Assembly (NCBI GenBank): GCA_013297825.1
Contig: JAAFIN010000001.1
Location: forward strand, 28,566-92,565
Source of the DNA: Cytophagales bacterium
Lineage (GTDB): Bacteria > Bacteroidota > Bacteroidia > Cytophagales > Microscillaceae
Length of the DNA: 64,000 bases
Direction: 5' to 3'
Shown in pieces: positions 1-8,027 of the stretch. The position numbers were made by a program, and so were the translations under genes. The notes beneath the pieces are model-generated. The model was not told the DNA's origin and made no database searches. It saw nothing but the letters and a program-made list of their open reading frames with translations. Each line of letters opens with the position of its first letter. Positions within the stretch are counted from its first letter, which is position 1.

Positions 1-37
1 TTTTCTTTCCGCTTACACCTTTCCCCTGATACCTATA
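1..37. repeat. TACACC/TGATACC-type intergenic repeat
   Basis: This short stretch directly follows the stop of the leftward gene and contains the words TTACACC, CCCCTGATACC and ATTACACC. Read on that gene's coding strand it is GGTGTAA..GGTATCAGGGG. The same word family follows genes at 15405, 27984 and 39165, and in the opposite form precedes the gene that starts at 57984. Confidence 0.6.
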
Positions 38-655
38 TTACACCTTGTCCAAATTACTTTTCACCTTTTTATCCAAATCCAACAAAAAAGCAATAATATC
101 GTCAGAATGTAACACGTGATTCATAGGAGCGAGTTTTAGGGCAGAGGCAGGCATTGTGTCTATAAGGCAATCCGCAGGGTCTTGCACAATGGTAAGACCG
201 CCTCTTTCGTGAATTTTTTGCATACCTACTGCACCATCACGATTAGCACCTGAAAGCAAAATACCCACCAATCTATTGCGATACACATAAGACGCACTTT
301 GTAACAAAATATCAATACCTGGTCGTGAATTATTCACAAGGTCATCAGTTGCAAGTGTAAAAGTATTGCCAAGTTCTATGCCCAAATGATAATTGGCAGG
401 AGCAAGGTAAATACTATTACGTTTTATCATTTCTTTGTCCAAAGGCTCTTTGACAGGAATTGTACTTTTGATATTAAGTGCTTCCACAAAACCGTGCCTT
501 ACGTGCCTTAATCTATGCAAGCACATCATAATAGGCAATTCAAAATCAGTAGGCAAAGCACTTAATATTCTGCTTATTATCTGAAAACTCCCCGCAGAAC
601 CACCTATTACGACTGCTCTGTAATGTCCTTCTGTTTTGAATTTTGTTGTGGTCAT
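38..655 (-). CDS. CheB-type protein-glutamate methylesterase, stand-alone catalytic domain
   Basis: This 205-residue protein is a CheB methylesterase domain without the usual N-terminal receiver domain. CheB enzymes hydrolyse glutamyl methyl esters on chemoreceptors. The expected catalytic triad is visible: Ser20 in VIGGSAGS, His47 in CLHRLRHVRHG, and Asp140 in GANRDGA. The C-terminal half carries the family features LLSGANRDGAVGM and IVQDPADC..TMPASAL. Without a receiver it may be constitutive or controlled by a partner. Such domains in Bacteroidota often sit beside CheR or hybrid kinases, but the neighbouring gene lies outside the window. A -7 box (TATTTTTG) lies about 70 nt upstream at 730-723. 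The fold is certain; the receptor substrate is unknown. Confidence 0.9.
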   Translation of the reverse strand: MTTTKFKTEGHYRAVVIGGSAGSFQIISRILSALPTDFELPIMMCLHRLRHVRHGFVEALNIKSTIPVKEPLDKEMIKRNSIYLAPANYHLGIELGNTFTLATDDLVNNSRPGIDILLQSASYVYRNRLVGILLSGANRDGAVGMQKIHERGGLTIVQDPADCLIDTMPASALKLAPMNHVLHSDDIIAFLLDLDKKVKSNLDKV

Positions 656-1035
656 AGAATAAATAATAAAACATATTATAAAACTTATTATGCTATTTGT
701 ATTTATTTATAATAAGTTTTTGCAAAAATAGTTTTTTTTATGAAAAATATTTTTTAAAAAATGAATGTTTAGAAAATATCTTTTAAAGGTGATTTTTATC
801 TAAAAAGAGCAAAAGAAATTTTTACAGACAAAAATATAAAAATTTTAAGAAAAAATAAAAATTTTATTCAAATTAAAACTACCTTTTGTCCAAAACTTGC
901 GTCTTATATCAAAACTTATATCAAAAAAACTCCTTGTTTTTCTCACAATATTTTTTTTCTTTTGATAAAATTCTAAAATAAAATTATTGTTTTTTTTAAT
1001 AACGATAAAAATAACGCCCAAAACAATCTAAAATT
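656..1035. other. AT-rich divergent intergenic region
   Basis: This 380-bp spacer lies between the leftward CheB gene and the rightward barrel-protein gene. It is about 85 percent A+T with long A and T runs. It contains one leftward -7 box (TATTTTTG on the minus strand, 730-723) but no convincing -33 TTTG for it. I see no open frame, hairpin or repeat array here, which is unusual for this window. Confidence 0.5.
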
Positions 1036-2505
1036 ATGAAGTACAAAAATCAAAAGGAATACAAAACTAAATGTTTTTTTGGGATAATTTTTATCTTTAT
1101 TATTATTTTTCAATTTTTTTTAAATAATACACTATTTGCTCAAAAAAAAATAATCATAGATGATATATTGATACAAGGAAATAAAAAAACAAAAAATTGG
1201 ATTATTGAAAGAGAATTAGATATCAAGAAAAGGGACACACTTCAACTTAAAGATTTGGATAGCCTTGTAAAACTTAACCAACAAAAGATTTTTAATACAC
1301 AGCTTTTTTTGGAGGTAAAAGTGGAAGTTTTGGAAGATGATAGCTTAAAAAATATTTTAAAAACCAAAGAAAATTTTGAAGAAAAAATTGAAAAAAAAAT
1401 AAAAATAAATATTCTCCTCAAAGAACGTTGGTATATATTCCCAATTCCTATTTTTGAGCTTTCTGATAGAAATTTTAATGAATGGTGGAACACTTATAAC
1501 CACGATTTAAACCGCACAAATTACGGAATACGCTTTGCGTGGGATAATGTTACAGGACGAAAAGATGAATTGGATATTGTCATTCAAAGCGGTTTTAATC
1601 AGCGTTTTGCGATTGGTTACAAATATCCTTATTTGGACAAAAAACGAAGATTAGGGCTTGAACTAAATGTAGGTTATTTACAAAATAAATCAACTGCTTA
1701 TCGCACCCAAAACCACAAACTTTTATTTCTAAAAACTGATGGCTTTTTGCGTGAGCGTTTTGATGCACGTGTTACATTTAATTACCGCAAAAGTTTTTTT
1801 ACAACCCATAATTTTGTATTAAATTATCGCAAAACTTCTGTCAATGATACGCTTTTGGAATATAATCCTTTTTATTTTTCTCCCCAAAAAAATACCCAAA
1901 ATCTTTTCACAATATCATATTCAGGACGTTATGACCGCAGAGATGTGCAGTATTATGCCCTCAAAGGTTGGACAATGGGTTGGAATATTGCAAAAAATTT
2001 TGGAGAAAATACGCAAGGAATTGGTTTTGGCTTTGGCATTGCAAAGTACAATCAATTAAGCAAAAAATGGTTTAGCGACCATACTTTGAGAGGATATTAT
2101 AGTGATTGGTTTGGTTATCAACCTTACGCACAAGCACAAGCGTTGGGTTATGGGCAAGAAAATCTAAGAGGTTTTGATTTGTATGTAATAGACGGACAGG
2201 CATATTTTTTGCAAAAAAACACCTTGAAATTTCAAATTTTTGATAAAAAATATAAACTTTTTCCAAAAACCTCAGCTTTAAATAATTTTCCTGTTGCGTT
2301 GTATGCTAATGTTTTTGTGGATATGGGTTACGTAAAAGACGATTATTTTACTGCGTATAATTCAACTTTCAATAATACTTTTTTGTATAGTGGTGGAGTG
2401 GGCGTTGATTTGGTTACATTTTATAATATGGTTTTTTCTTTCACACTTGCCCAAAATAAACGTCAGGAAACAGGTTTTTTCTTTAATTTTAGTGGAATAT
2501 TTTGA
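1036..2505 (+). CDS. BamA/TamA-like outer-membrane beta-barrel protein with one POTRA domain
   Basis: This 489-residue protein starts with a basic, strongly hydrophobic signal sequence (about 1-35, ending LFAQ). A POTRA-like module follows at about 36-130 (IIIDDILIQGNKKT..IIERELDIKKRD..LNQQKIFNTQLFLEV), which fits the BamA/D15 surface-antigen superfamily. The rest, about 160-489, shows alternating aromatic strands and ends in Phe, as C-terminal strands recognised by the Bam machinery do. BamA itself has five POTRA domains and is near 800 residues, so this is a short paralog. Such proteins insert or export proteins at the outer membrane; the client is unknown. A GAATTAG-type repeat begins at the stop codon. 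Confidence 0.8.
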   Translation: MKYKNQKEYKTKCFFGIIFIFIIIFQFFLNNTLFAQKKIIIDDILIQGNKKTKNWIIERELDIKKRDTLQLKDLDSLVKLNQQKIFNTQLFLEVKVEVLEDDSLKNILKTKENFEEKIEKKIKINILLKERWYIFPIPIFELSDRNFNEWWNTYNHDLNRTNYGIRFAWDNVTGRKDELDIVIQSGFNQRFAIGYKYPYLDKKRRLGLELNVGYLQNKSTAYRTQNHKLLFLKTDGFLRERFDARVTFNYRKSFFTTHNFVLNYRKTSVNDTLLEYNPFYFSPQKNTQNLFTISYSGRYDRRDVQYYALKGWTMGWNIAKNFGENTQGIGFGFGIAKYNQLSKKWFSDHTLRGYYSDWFGYQPYAQAQALGYGQENLRGFDLYVIDGQAYFLQKNTLKFQIFDKKYKLFPKTSALNNFPVALYANVFVDMGYVKDDYFTAYNSTFNNTFLYSGGVGVDLVTFYNMVFSFTLAQNKRQETGFFFNFSGIF

Positions 2506-2527
2506 GGAATTAGGAATTAAAAATTAG
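2503..2527 (+). repeat. GAATTAG-type 7-nt repeat after the barrel gene
   Basis: The words GAGGAATTAG, GAATTAAAAATTAG overlap and follow the stop codon of the preceding gene. This is the downstream-polarity form (GAATTAG on the coding strand) seen in longer form at 49495-49541. Confidence 0.5.
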
Positions 2528-2657
2528 AGTTCTTTAAATTGGAACACAAATTTTATGGATTAACACATATTTTCACGAATTTTTTGCTTTAAAAAATTAA
2601 AATTTATACATTGATTAAGAATAGATTTAGAATTTATAAAAAGATACTCAAAAAAAT

Positions 2658-2689
2658 TTTGGAATTTCCATTTATGATTTTTATTTTTG
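2658..2689 (+). promoter_or_regulatory. Bacteroidota-type promoter for the small basic protein gene
   Basis: TTTG at 2658-2661 is separated by 20 nt from TATTTTTG at 2682-2689. This matches the Bacteroidota housekeeping consensus (TTTG at -33, TAnnTTTG at -7). Transcription would begin near 2696, about 46 nt before the small ATG frame at 2742. Confidence 0.65.
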
Positions 2690-2741
2690 TATGTGATTGT
2701 TTTCTAAATAAAATTAAAAACTAAACCCCCAAAATAATACT

Positions 2742-2846
2742 ATGGCAAAAGGAACTGATATGAAAAAAGCAGTTAAAAAAGAACCACTTAAAACTGCAAA
2801 AGAAAAAAAAGAAGAAAAACGCAATAAAAAAAATGCGTCTAAGTAA
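2742..2846 (+). CDS. 34-residue lysine-rich basic protein
   Basis: A 35-codon frame runs from ATG at 2742 to TAA at 2846 and encodes a protein starting MAKGTDMKKAVKKE, with 16 lysines and an alanine/glutamate-rich rest. It is bracketed by a good promoter (2658-2689) and hairpins (2864-2894 and 2905-2946), so it looks like an independent small gene. Tiny Lys/Ala proteins with a similar MAKGTD..KKEP start are, as I recall, widespread in Bacteroidota without known function; an RNA- or DNA-associated role is only a guess from the charge. Composition alone would be weak evidence; the regulatory frame makes it credible. Confidence 0.7.
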   Translation: MAKGTDMKKAVKKEPLKTAKEKKEEKRNKKNASK

Positions 2847-2863
2847 TTTTTTTCTTTACTTCA

Positions 2864-2894
2864 ACTTTTGGAGGGTTTCAAACCCTCCAAAAGT
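2864..2894. terminator. GGAGGGTTT palindrome, likely terminator, repeat family member
   Basis: A hairpin with 14-15-bp arms (ACTTTTGGAGGGTTT and its complement) is followed by TTTTT. It is 17 nt after the stop of the small basic protein gene. Near-identical palindromes occur at 7860-7892 and 16147-16179, so it is a dispersed palindromic repeat that here also looks like a terminator. Confidence 0.7.
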
Positions 2895-2904
2895 TTTTAA
2901 AAAA

Positions 2905-2946
2905 TAAAAAAACCTTTCAAATATAAATTTGAAAGGTTTTTTTTGT
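2905..2946. terminator. Bidirectional intrinsic terminator
   Basis: AAACCTTTCAAAT pairs with ATTTGAAAGGTTT, with T-runs on both strands. It can end rightward transcripts from 2742 and leftward transcripts from the glutamine synthetase gene. Confidence 0.7.
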
Positions 2947-2984
2947 TTTAAAGATTTTTGAACAATATTTTTTAAGGTTTTATT

Positions 2985-3053
2985 TGAACTTTTTTGAACC
3001 TTAAACCTTGAACCTTAAACTTTTTTGAACCTTAAACCTTGAACCTTAAACTT
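2985..3053 (-). repeat. TTRAACC heptamer array downstream of glnA
   Basis: The plus strand reads TTGAACC TTAAACC TTGAACC TTAAACT in phase. Relative to the leftward glutamine synthetase gene this is the downstream form (GTTTAAGGTTCAA on the coding strand). The array stops at the stop codon of the gene. Confidence 0.85.
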
Positions 3054-5246
3054 TTATCGCACCATCAGCAACTCACGATATTTTGGCAAAGTCCAATCTT
3101 CGTCATCAATAATAAGTTCCAATTTATCCACGCTGTAACGAATTACATCAAAATATTTTTTCACTTGTTCCTCATAAGCAATTGCTCTTTCAAACGCATT
3201 TTCAATTTTGTTGGCGGTTTTGCGAGCTTCAATCATTTCCTCAGTATTTTGTTGGATAAGGTTGATATGTTCCGAAATATTGGTAATGGCATCAACTATG
3301 GTTTTTACGCTTGCATTTTTTTCCAAACCTATTTCTTTCAAACCTTTTACATTTTGGATAAGTTTGTTTTGATACACGATTGCAGAAGGAATTACGTGAT
3401 TAAGTGCCAAATCATTCATTACACGTGCTTCAATTTGTACTTTTTTGATGTAATTTTCCAAATTGATTTCATAACGAGCTTCCACTTCACGATGCGACAT
3501 AATGCCCAATTCTTCAAATAAATGCAAAGATTTATCAGAAATATATGCTTGTAATGCTCTTGGCGAAGATTTTACATTTGGAAGACCACGTTTTTCTGCT
3601 TCTATTACCCATTCTTCAGAATAATTATCACCTTCAAACAAAATATTTTTGCTTTCTGTAATGTATCTTCTCAATACATTTACAATCGCATATTCTCTTT
3701 TTTCAAGGCTTTCAGCTTCTTTATCCACATCTTTGCGGAATTGAATAAGTTGTTTTGCAACAATAGCGTTCAAAACCACCATAGGGGCAGCACAATTCGC
3801 AGAACTTCCCACCGCCCTAAACTCAAATTTATTGCCTGTAAATGCAAATGGTGATGTACGATTGCGGTCTGTGGTATCCAAAATAATAGCTGGCACTTTG
3901 TTAATGCCCATTTTCATATAAAGATTATCGCCTTTTTCAAGTGCGATGGTTGCATTTTTTTCCAATTCTTCCAAAACCCTTTTTAGTTCCGCTCCCACAA
4001 AAACCGAAATAATCGCAGGAGGTGCTTCATTTGCTCCAAGTCTGTAATCATTGCCTGCTGACGCAATACTCGCCCTCAAAAGGTCGGAATATGCGTGAAC
4101 TGCTTTAATAGTATTAACAAAAAATGACAAAAATTGCAAATTTTCTTTTGGTTTGGAAGTAGGAGCAAGGAGGTTTTTTCCTGTGTCAGTTCCTAACGCC
4201 CAGTTATTATGTTTTCCACTTCCATTGATACCAGCAAAAGGTTTTTCGTGAAAAAGAATTTTGAAATTGTGTTTTTCCGCTACTTTTTCCATCACGTCCA
4301 TTAGCAGAATATTGTGGTCAACCGCCAAATTTAATTCTTCAAAAGTAGGGGCACACTCAAATTGTGCAGGAGCAACTTCATTATGACGTGTACGAATTGG
4401 AATACCTAATTTTTGTGCTTCAATCTCAAAATCCACCATAAAAGCCTTCACACGTGTAGGAATTGACCCAAAATAATGGTCTTCTAATTGTTGTCCTTTT
4501 GCTGGTGCGTGTCCAAATACGGTTTTTCCTGCCATCATCAAGTCAGGTCTTGCATAATAAAGTGCCTTATCCACCAAAAAATATTCTTGTTCAGGGCCTA
4601 AAGTCGCAATTACTTTTTTGACGTCTTTGTCAAATAATTCACAAACCGCAACAGATGCTTTATCTACTGCAGAAATTGCTTTGAGAAGTGGCGTTTTATA
4701 ATCCAATGCTTCCCCTGTGTAAGATACAAAAATGGTAGGAATACAAAGCGTTTTTCCTGCTTGTGTTTCCATAATAAAAGCAGGCGAAGTAACGTCCCAC
4801 GCAGTATAACCTCTTGCCTCAAATGTAGCACGAATTCCACCACTTGGGAAAGAAGATGCATCAGGTTCTTGTTGTGCTAAGGCACTTCCTTTAAATTTTT
4901 CTATGGCGTTTCCTTTTGAATCAATATCATAAAACGCATCATGTTTTTCAGCAGTAGAGCCTGTAAGCGGTTGAAACCAGTGTGTATAATGTGTTACGCC
5001 TTTGTTCATAGCCCAATTACGCATACCATTGGCTACTGCATCAGCGAGTTCATTGTCTATTTTTCCGCCCTGTTCCAACACGCCCAAAAATTTTTTGAAA
5101 GTATCAGCACTTAGGTATTCTTTCATAGCTTTTTCGCTAAAAACATTTATACCAAAGTAATCTGAAATTTTGTTAGCAGGAAGAATAGGAGAAACAACAT
5201 CACGGTTTTGTGCTTGTTCTACTGCTTTAAATCTAAGAATTGCCAT
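3054..5246 (-). CDS. glnN: Glutamine synthetase type III
   Basis: This 730-residue protein makes glutamine from glutamate, ammonia and ATP. Its length and sequence match GSIII, the large class typical of Bacteroidota, rather than GSI (about 450 residues). Visible family segments are TLGPEQEYFLVD (215-226, metal-binding glutamates), HEKPFAGINGSGKHNNW (333-349), and NRTSPFAFTGNKFEFRAVGSS (462-482, nucleotide and substrate contacts). The start is ATG with the sequence MAILRFKAVEQ. It is transcribed alone from a good promoter at 5352-5322 and its end is marked by a heptamer array. Nitrogen regulation is likely, but I see no specific operator. The gene is called glnN or glnA3 in different genomes. 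Confidence 0.96.
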   Translation of the reverse strand: MAILRFKAVEQAQNRDVVSPILPANKISDYFGINVFSEKAMKEYLSADTFKKFLGVLEQGGKIDNELADAVANGMRNWAMNKGVTHYTHWFQPLTGSTAEKHDAFYDIDSKGNAIEKFKGSALAQQEPDASSFPSGGIRATFEARGYTAWDVTSPAFIMETQAGKTLCIPTIFVSYTGEALDYKTPLLKAISAVDKASVAVCELFDKDVKKVIATLGPEQEYFLVDKALYYARPDLMMAGKTVFGHAPAKGQQLEDHYFGSIPTRVKAFMVDFEIEAQKLGIPIRTRHNEVAPAQFECAPTFEELNLAVDHNILLMDVMEKVAEKHNFKILFHEKPFAGINGSGKHNNWALGTDTGKNLLAPTSKPKENLQFLSFFVNTIKAVHAYSDLLRASIASAGNDYRLGANEAPPAIISVFVGAELKRVLEELEKNATIALEKGDNLYMKMGINKVPAIILDTTDRNRTSPFAFTGNKFEFRAVGSSANCAAPMVVLNAIVAKQLIQFRKDVDKEAESLEKREYAIVNVLRRYITESKNILFEGDNYSEEWVIEAEKRGLPNVKSSPRALQAYISDKSLHLFEELGIMSHREVEARYEINLENYIKKVQIEARVMNDLALNHVIPSAIVYQNKLIQNVKGLKEIGLEKNASVKTIVDAITNISEHINLIQQNTEEMIEARKTANKIENAFERAIAYEEQVKKYFDVIRYSVDKLELIIDDEDWTLPKYRELLMVR

Positions 5247-5321
5247 AATTTTACGTTTTGTTTTTAAGTAGTTTTTTTAAAAAACAAGTATTTTTTATAA
5301 AAATGGGTTAAAATTTTAGGG

Positions 5322-5352
5322 CAAAAATAAGAGAAATATATTTATTTGCAAA
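5322..5352 (-). promoter_or_regulatory. Promoter of glutamine synthetase gene
   Basis: On the minus strand TTTG (5352-5349) is 19 nt from TATTTTTG (5329-5322). The predicted start is near 5315, giving a leader of about 70 nt before the ATG at 5246. Confidence 0.65.
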
Positions 5353-5519
5353 AAAATGTTATTGTTTTTTATAGATTAAATTTTTTAAATCTATGTTTTT
5401 TTAAATAATAAGTTTTTTTATTCAATTTATTTCCTTTACTTTTAAGAAATTTTTAAATGAATTTTTTAAAAATACATTCTATTTTTTTACCAATTTAAAA
5501 AAACAAAAAATCATTTCTT

Positions 5520-5933
5520 ATGGAAGATTTAGCACAAAAAGTAGCAGAAAAAGCAGGTATAACGCCTGAACAAGCAAAAATCGCTGTGGAAACCATTATG
5601 CAATATGTAGAGGGACGTGTTGCTCCACTTATTGATGCAAAAGTAGAAGCATCTCTTAAAGATTTTAGCGTAACGCTCAAAGGACAAGTACACGAAGCAC
5701 TCACAGGCAAAGTGCTTACTTCTTTTGCGGAAAAAGTAGGGGATTTTGCAGAAGGGGCGAAAGATAAATTGGAGGATTTTGCAGAAGGTGCAAAAGAACG
5801 TTTGGGTAGTATTGCAAGTGCAACAAAAAGTTTCTTTGGTTTTGGTGGTAAAAAAGAAGAACCAAAAAAAGAAGAAAGCAAAGAAGAAGCAACTACTGTA
5901 ACTCCTGAAAAAAAAGAAGAAGATAAAAAGTAA
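5520..5933 (+). CDS. Helical protein with lysine/glutamate-rich tail, unknown function
   Basis: This 137-residue protein is not recognised with confidence. Residues 1-55 (MEDLAQKVAEKAGITPEQAKIAVETIM) look like the helical bundle of DUF2267-type or YidB-like small proteins, which begin with a similar sentence (GISEEQAK..V). Residues 70-100 form an amphipathic stretch with two near-copies of FAEGAKDKLEDFAEGAKERL. Residues 110-137 are a K/E-rich low-complexity tail. There is no signal peptide or membrane segment. It is divergent from glnN and monocistronic, ending at a strong hairpin (5987-6021). The internal repeats recall stress-related apolipoprotein-like helices, but this is inference. Confidence 0.8.
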   Translation: MEDLAQKVAEKAGITPEQAKIAVETIMQYVEGRVAPLIDAKVEASLKDFSVTLKGQVHEALTGKVLTSFAEKVGDFAEGAKDKLEDFAEGAKERLGSIASATKSFFGFGGKKEEPKKEESKEEATTVTPEKKEEDKK

Positions 5934-5986
5934 TTGGAACGATACGAAAAAACACAAAAAATTTAAGTACCAAAAGAATAAAAAAA

Positions 5987-6021
5987 ACTGCTTTAAAATA
6001 AAATTTAAAGCAGTTTTTTTT
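5987..6021 (+). terminator. Intrinsic terminator
   Basis: AAACTGCTTTAAA pairs with TTTAAAGCAGTTT and is followed by TTTTT. It lies 55 nt after the stop at 5933 and is the clearest terminator in this part of the window. Confidence 0.8.
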
Positions 6022-6263
6022 ATGCAAAAAATTAAGGTACAGTTTGAATATTTCGCTCTAAGTGAATATTGCATTAAATTAATTCAAAAATCATGTTTAA
6101 AAATTTATGCTTAAAAAATTACAAATTATGTTAATTTTATGATTAAAATTATATTTTTATACATTTTTAACATAATGTTATCCTATATGTAACCATATTT
6201 TTTGAGTATTTTATATTTTTTAAAACTAAATTGTAAAAAATGTGTGAATTTTTAAATACAGTA

Positions 6264-6302
6264 AAATTTATAAAAATCTGAAAATCAGATTTTTATAAAT
6301 TT
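6264..6302. repeat. Perfect 18-bp inverted repeat with 3-nt loop
   Basis: The arms 6264-6281 (ending AAAATCTGA) and 6285-6302 are exact reverse complements. No T-run distinct from the arm follows, and it is far from any gene end, so it could be a cruciform, a protein site or a relic of a mobile element. Confidence 0.7.
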
Positions 6303-6609
6303 GTACAGCACCTAAAAAAGTTTGTATGGTTGGAATTTTATTTTTTCATAAAATCATTCATCAAAAAATTTAGCATCAAAAAATAGATGAAAAATAAAAG
6401 TTAATAAACAAACAAATATACATTTGTAAATTTTTATTAACTTTTTATTTACTTAAAAAATCAAGGTGCAAAGAATTTTAATTATTTTTAAAACGTATAG
6501 TTTTAAATGCTTTTATAAAAAACGTTTTAATTTTCTGAGCTTTTATATATTTTTGCATATAGTTTATAAGAATTTTTAATTGTAATGATTTTTAATTGCA
6601 TTAAAAATG

Positions 6610-6744
6610 CTTCTCTGACAATTTTTGTGGAATGTGTTAAATTTATTTTTTATTTTTAATATAAAATATTGATAATCAAACCAAACCTACAAGATTTTTA
6701 AAACATTATAGGTTTCTTAACCCCACAAAAATTGTCAGACAATC
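6610..6744. mobile_element. MITE-like element, copy 1 (TCTGACAATTTTTGTGG termini)
   Basis: The 17-nt word TCTGACAATTTTTGTGG (6614-6630) is repeated exactly in inverted orientation at 6723-6739. The interior is AT-rich and noncoding. Related termini flank shorter or longer segments at 15606-15679 and 55819-55989. This is the structure of a non-autonomous transposable element. Confidence 0.65.
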
Positions 6745-6746
6745 TA

Positions 6747-6786
6747 AAAATTTACCATTCACCATTTACCATTTACCATTATTTTG
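6747..6786 (+). repeat. CCATTTACC array running into a start codon
   Basis: The words TACCATTCACCATTTACCATTTACCATT precede the methyltransferase gene and end 2 nt before its TTG start. This is the upstream-polarity form of the AATGGTA..GAAACAGCC family that follows genes elsewhere. Confidence 0.8.
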
Positions 6787-7842
6787 GATATTTTAAAAAA
6801 TTGTCCTGTATGCGGACACGAACAACATACTAATTTTTTGACTTGTAAAGATTATACTGTTTCACACGAAAAATTTTCTTTGGTAAAATGCAACCAATGT
6901 GATTTTTGTTTTACAAATCCACGACCTTCTGCCACAGAAATTGGAAAATATTACGAGTCAGAAAAATATATTTCGCACAGCAACACCAAAAAAGGACTTT
7001 TCAGCATACTTTACCAAAATATTCGTCAAAAAGCACTAAAAAATAAAACAAATTGGATAGAAAAATTAGCAAAAAGTGGTAATTTATCCTATAATTTAAA
7101 GGGTGTAAAATTAAAAAAAGATGAAAATTCAGAAAAAAATAAAAATCTTGATATAAGCATATTAGATTATGGTTGTGGTACAGGTGAATTTTTAAACATT
7201 TGTCAGCAAAAAGGTTGGGAAATTGCAGGAATAGAACCCAGCGAAGATGCACGTTTGCAAGCAATAAATACAAATAAAATAAATATTTATGCTGATATTT
7301 TTGAAATTTTAGAAGAAAATCAAAAAAAAACCGTAGAAAATTCTGAAAAAGATAGTTTAGAAAATAATACACAAGAAACTATTAAAAAACAATTTGATTT
7401 TATCACGCTTTGGCACGTTTTGGAACACGTCCACGATTTGGATAATACCATAAAAGCATTTTATGATTTATTAAAAGAAGATGGTTTTTTATTGATTGCT
7501 GTGCCTAATCACGCTACACAGGAAGCAGGATATTACAAAGAATATTGGGCGGGTTATGATGTGCCACGACATTTGTATCATTTTACGCCAAAAACCATAG
7601 AAAAACTTTTGAAAAAATTTGATTTTGAGGTAATTCAAGAATATCCTATGATTTATGATGCGTATTATATTAGCCTATTAAGCGGTCAATATAAAAATGG
7701 TTATAAAAACTATATTTGGGCAACTTTACAAGGATATTTATCTAATCAGCACGCAAAAAAAAATGAAGGGAATTATTCAAGTGTGCTTTATATTTGTATA
7801 AAAAGAGAAGCCTCAACCCCAAAGGGGAGTAATTCCCAATAA
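6784..7842 (+). CDS. Class I SAM-dependent methyltransferase with N-terminal zinc ribbon
   Basis: This 352-residue protein begins with a four-cysteine knuckle (C7, C10 in CPVCG; C36, C39 in CNQC) and a Rossmann methyltransferase domain. The SAM motif ILDYGCGTGEFL lies at about 126-137, and LWHVLEHVHDLDNTI is the typical motif after strand 4. This layout is common in enzymes acting on surface polysaccharides or small molecules; the substrate is unknown. The start TTG at 6784 directly follows a repeat array; no upstream ATG in frame fits better. The C-terminal residues REASTPKGSNSQ are encoded by a copy of the GC-rich palindrome (7808-7836), so the last 10 or so residues are repeat-derived. Confidence 0.88.
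   Translation: MDILKNCPVCGHEQHTNFLTCKDYTVSHEKFSLVKCNQCDFCFTNPRPSATEIGKYYESEKYISHSNTKKGLFSILYQNIRQKALKNKTNWIEKLAKSGNLSYNLKGVKLKKDENSEKNKNLDISILDYGCGTGEFLNICQQKGWEIAGIEPSEDARLQAINTNKINIYADIFEILEENQKKTVENSEKDSLENNTQETIKKQFDFITLWHVLEHVHDLDNTIKAFYDLLKEDGFLLIAVPNHATQEAGYYKEYWAGYDVPRHLYHFTPKTIEKLLKKFDFEVIQEYPMIYDAYYISLLSGQYKNGYKNYIWATLQGYLSNQHAKKNEGNYSSVLYICIKREASTPKGSNSQ
7808..7836 (+). repeat. GC-rich palindrome inside the 3' end of a coding region
   Basis: GAAGCCTCAACCCCAAAGGG followed by GAGTAATTCCC is a decayed copy of the AAGCCCCCTAACCCCC repeat, in the downstream polarity. It encodes the end of the methyltransferase, and the stop codon (TAA, 7840-7842) lies just behind it. Confidence 0.7.
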
Positions 7843-7859
7843 AAGAGAAATTTAGTAAA

Positions 7860-7892
7860 AACTTTTGGAGAGTTTAAAACTCTCCAAAAGTT
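7860..7892. repeat. GGAGAGTTT palindrome, repeat copy 2
   Basis: AACTTTTGGAGAGTTT pairs with AAACTCTCCAAAAGTT. It is 17 nt after the methyltransferase stop. It is a sibling of the palindromes at 2864 and 16147 with two compensating base changes (GGG/CCC to GAG/CTC), which suggests that the pairing is maintained. Confidence 0.75.
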
Positions 7893-7942
7893 GAAACACG
7901 AATTATAATATTATTTTCCTTTACCTCTCTCCTATTTTTTCT

Positions 7943-7997
7943 AATTTTATAATTGGGCAACCGCAATTTTATAATTGGGCAACCGCAAGGGTTGCCC
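7943..7997 (+). repeat. 22-bp tandem repeat with GGGCAACC hairpin
   Basis: Two exact 22-bp copies (7943-7964 and 7965-7986, AATTTTATAATTGGGCAACC plus GC) are followed by GGGTTGCCC. The second copy therefore ends in a hairpin GGGCAACC-gcaa-GGGTTGCCC (7977-7997). It lies upstream of the RemB-like gene. Confidence 0.75.
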
Positions 7998-8027
7998 CTA
8001 CTTTCATTTTAATTTAATCAAAAACCA

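Larger units (their letters stand above)
6023..6783. other. 760-bp noncoding AT-rich region
   Basis: No open frame of credible composition is present. It contains an 18-bp perfect palindrome (6264-6302), a rightward -7 box TATTTTTG (6548-6555), a MITE-like inverted-repeat element (6610-6744) and a CCATTTACC array that runs into the start of the next gene. The remainder is poly(A)/poly(T)-like sequence. Confidence 0.6.

Noticed and set aside
5529..6074. Minus-strand Phe-rich frame opposite 5520-5933
   Set aside because: It is the antisense of lysine/glutamate codons and a terminator; composition is not that of a protein.
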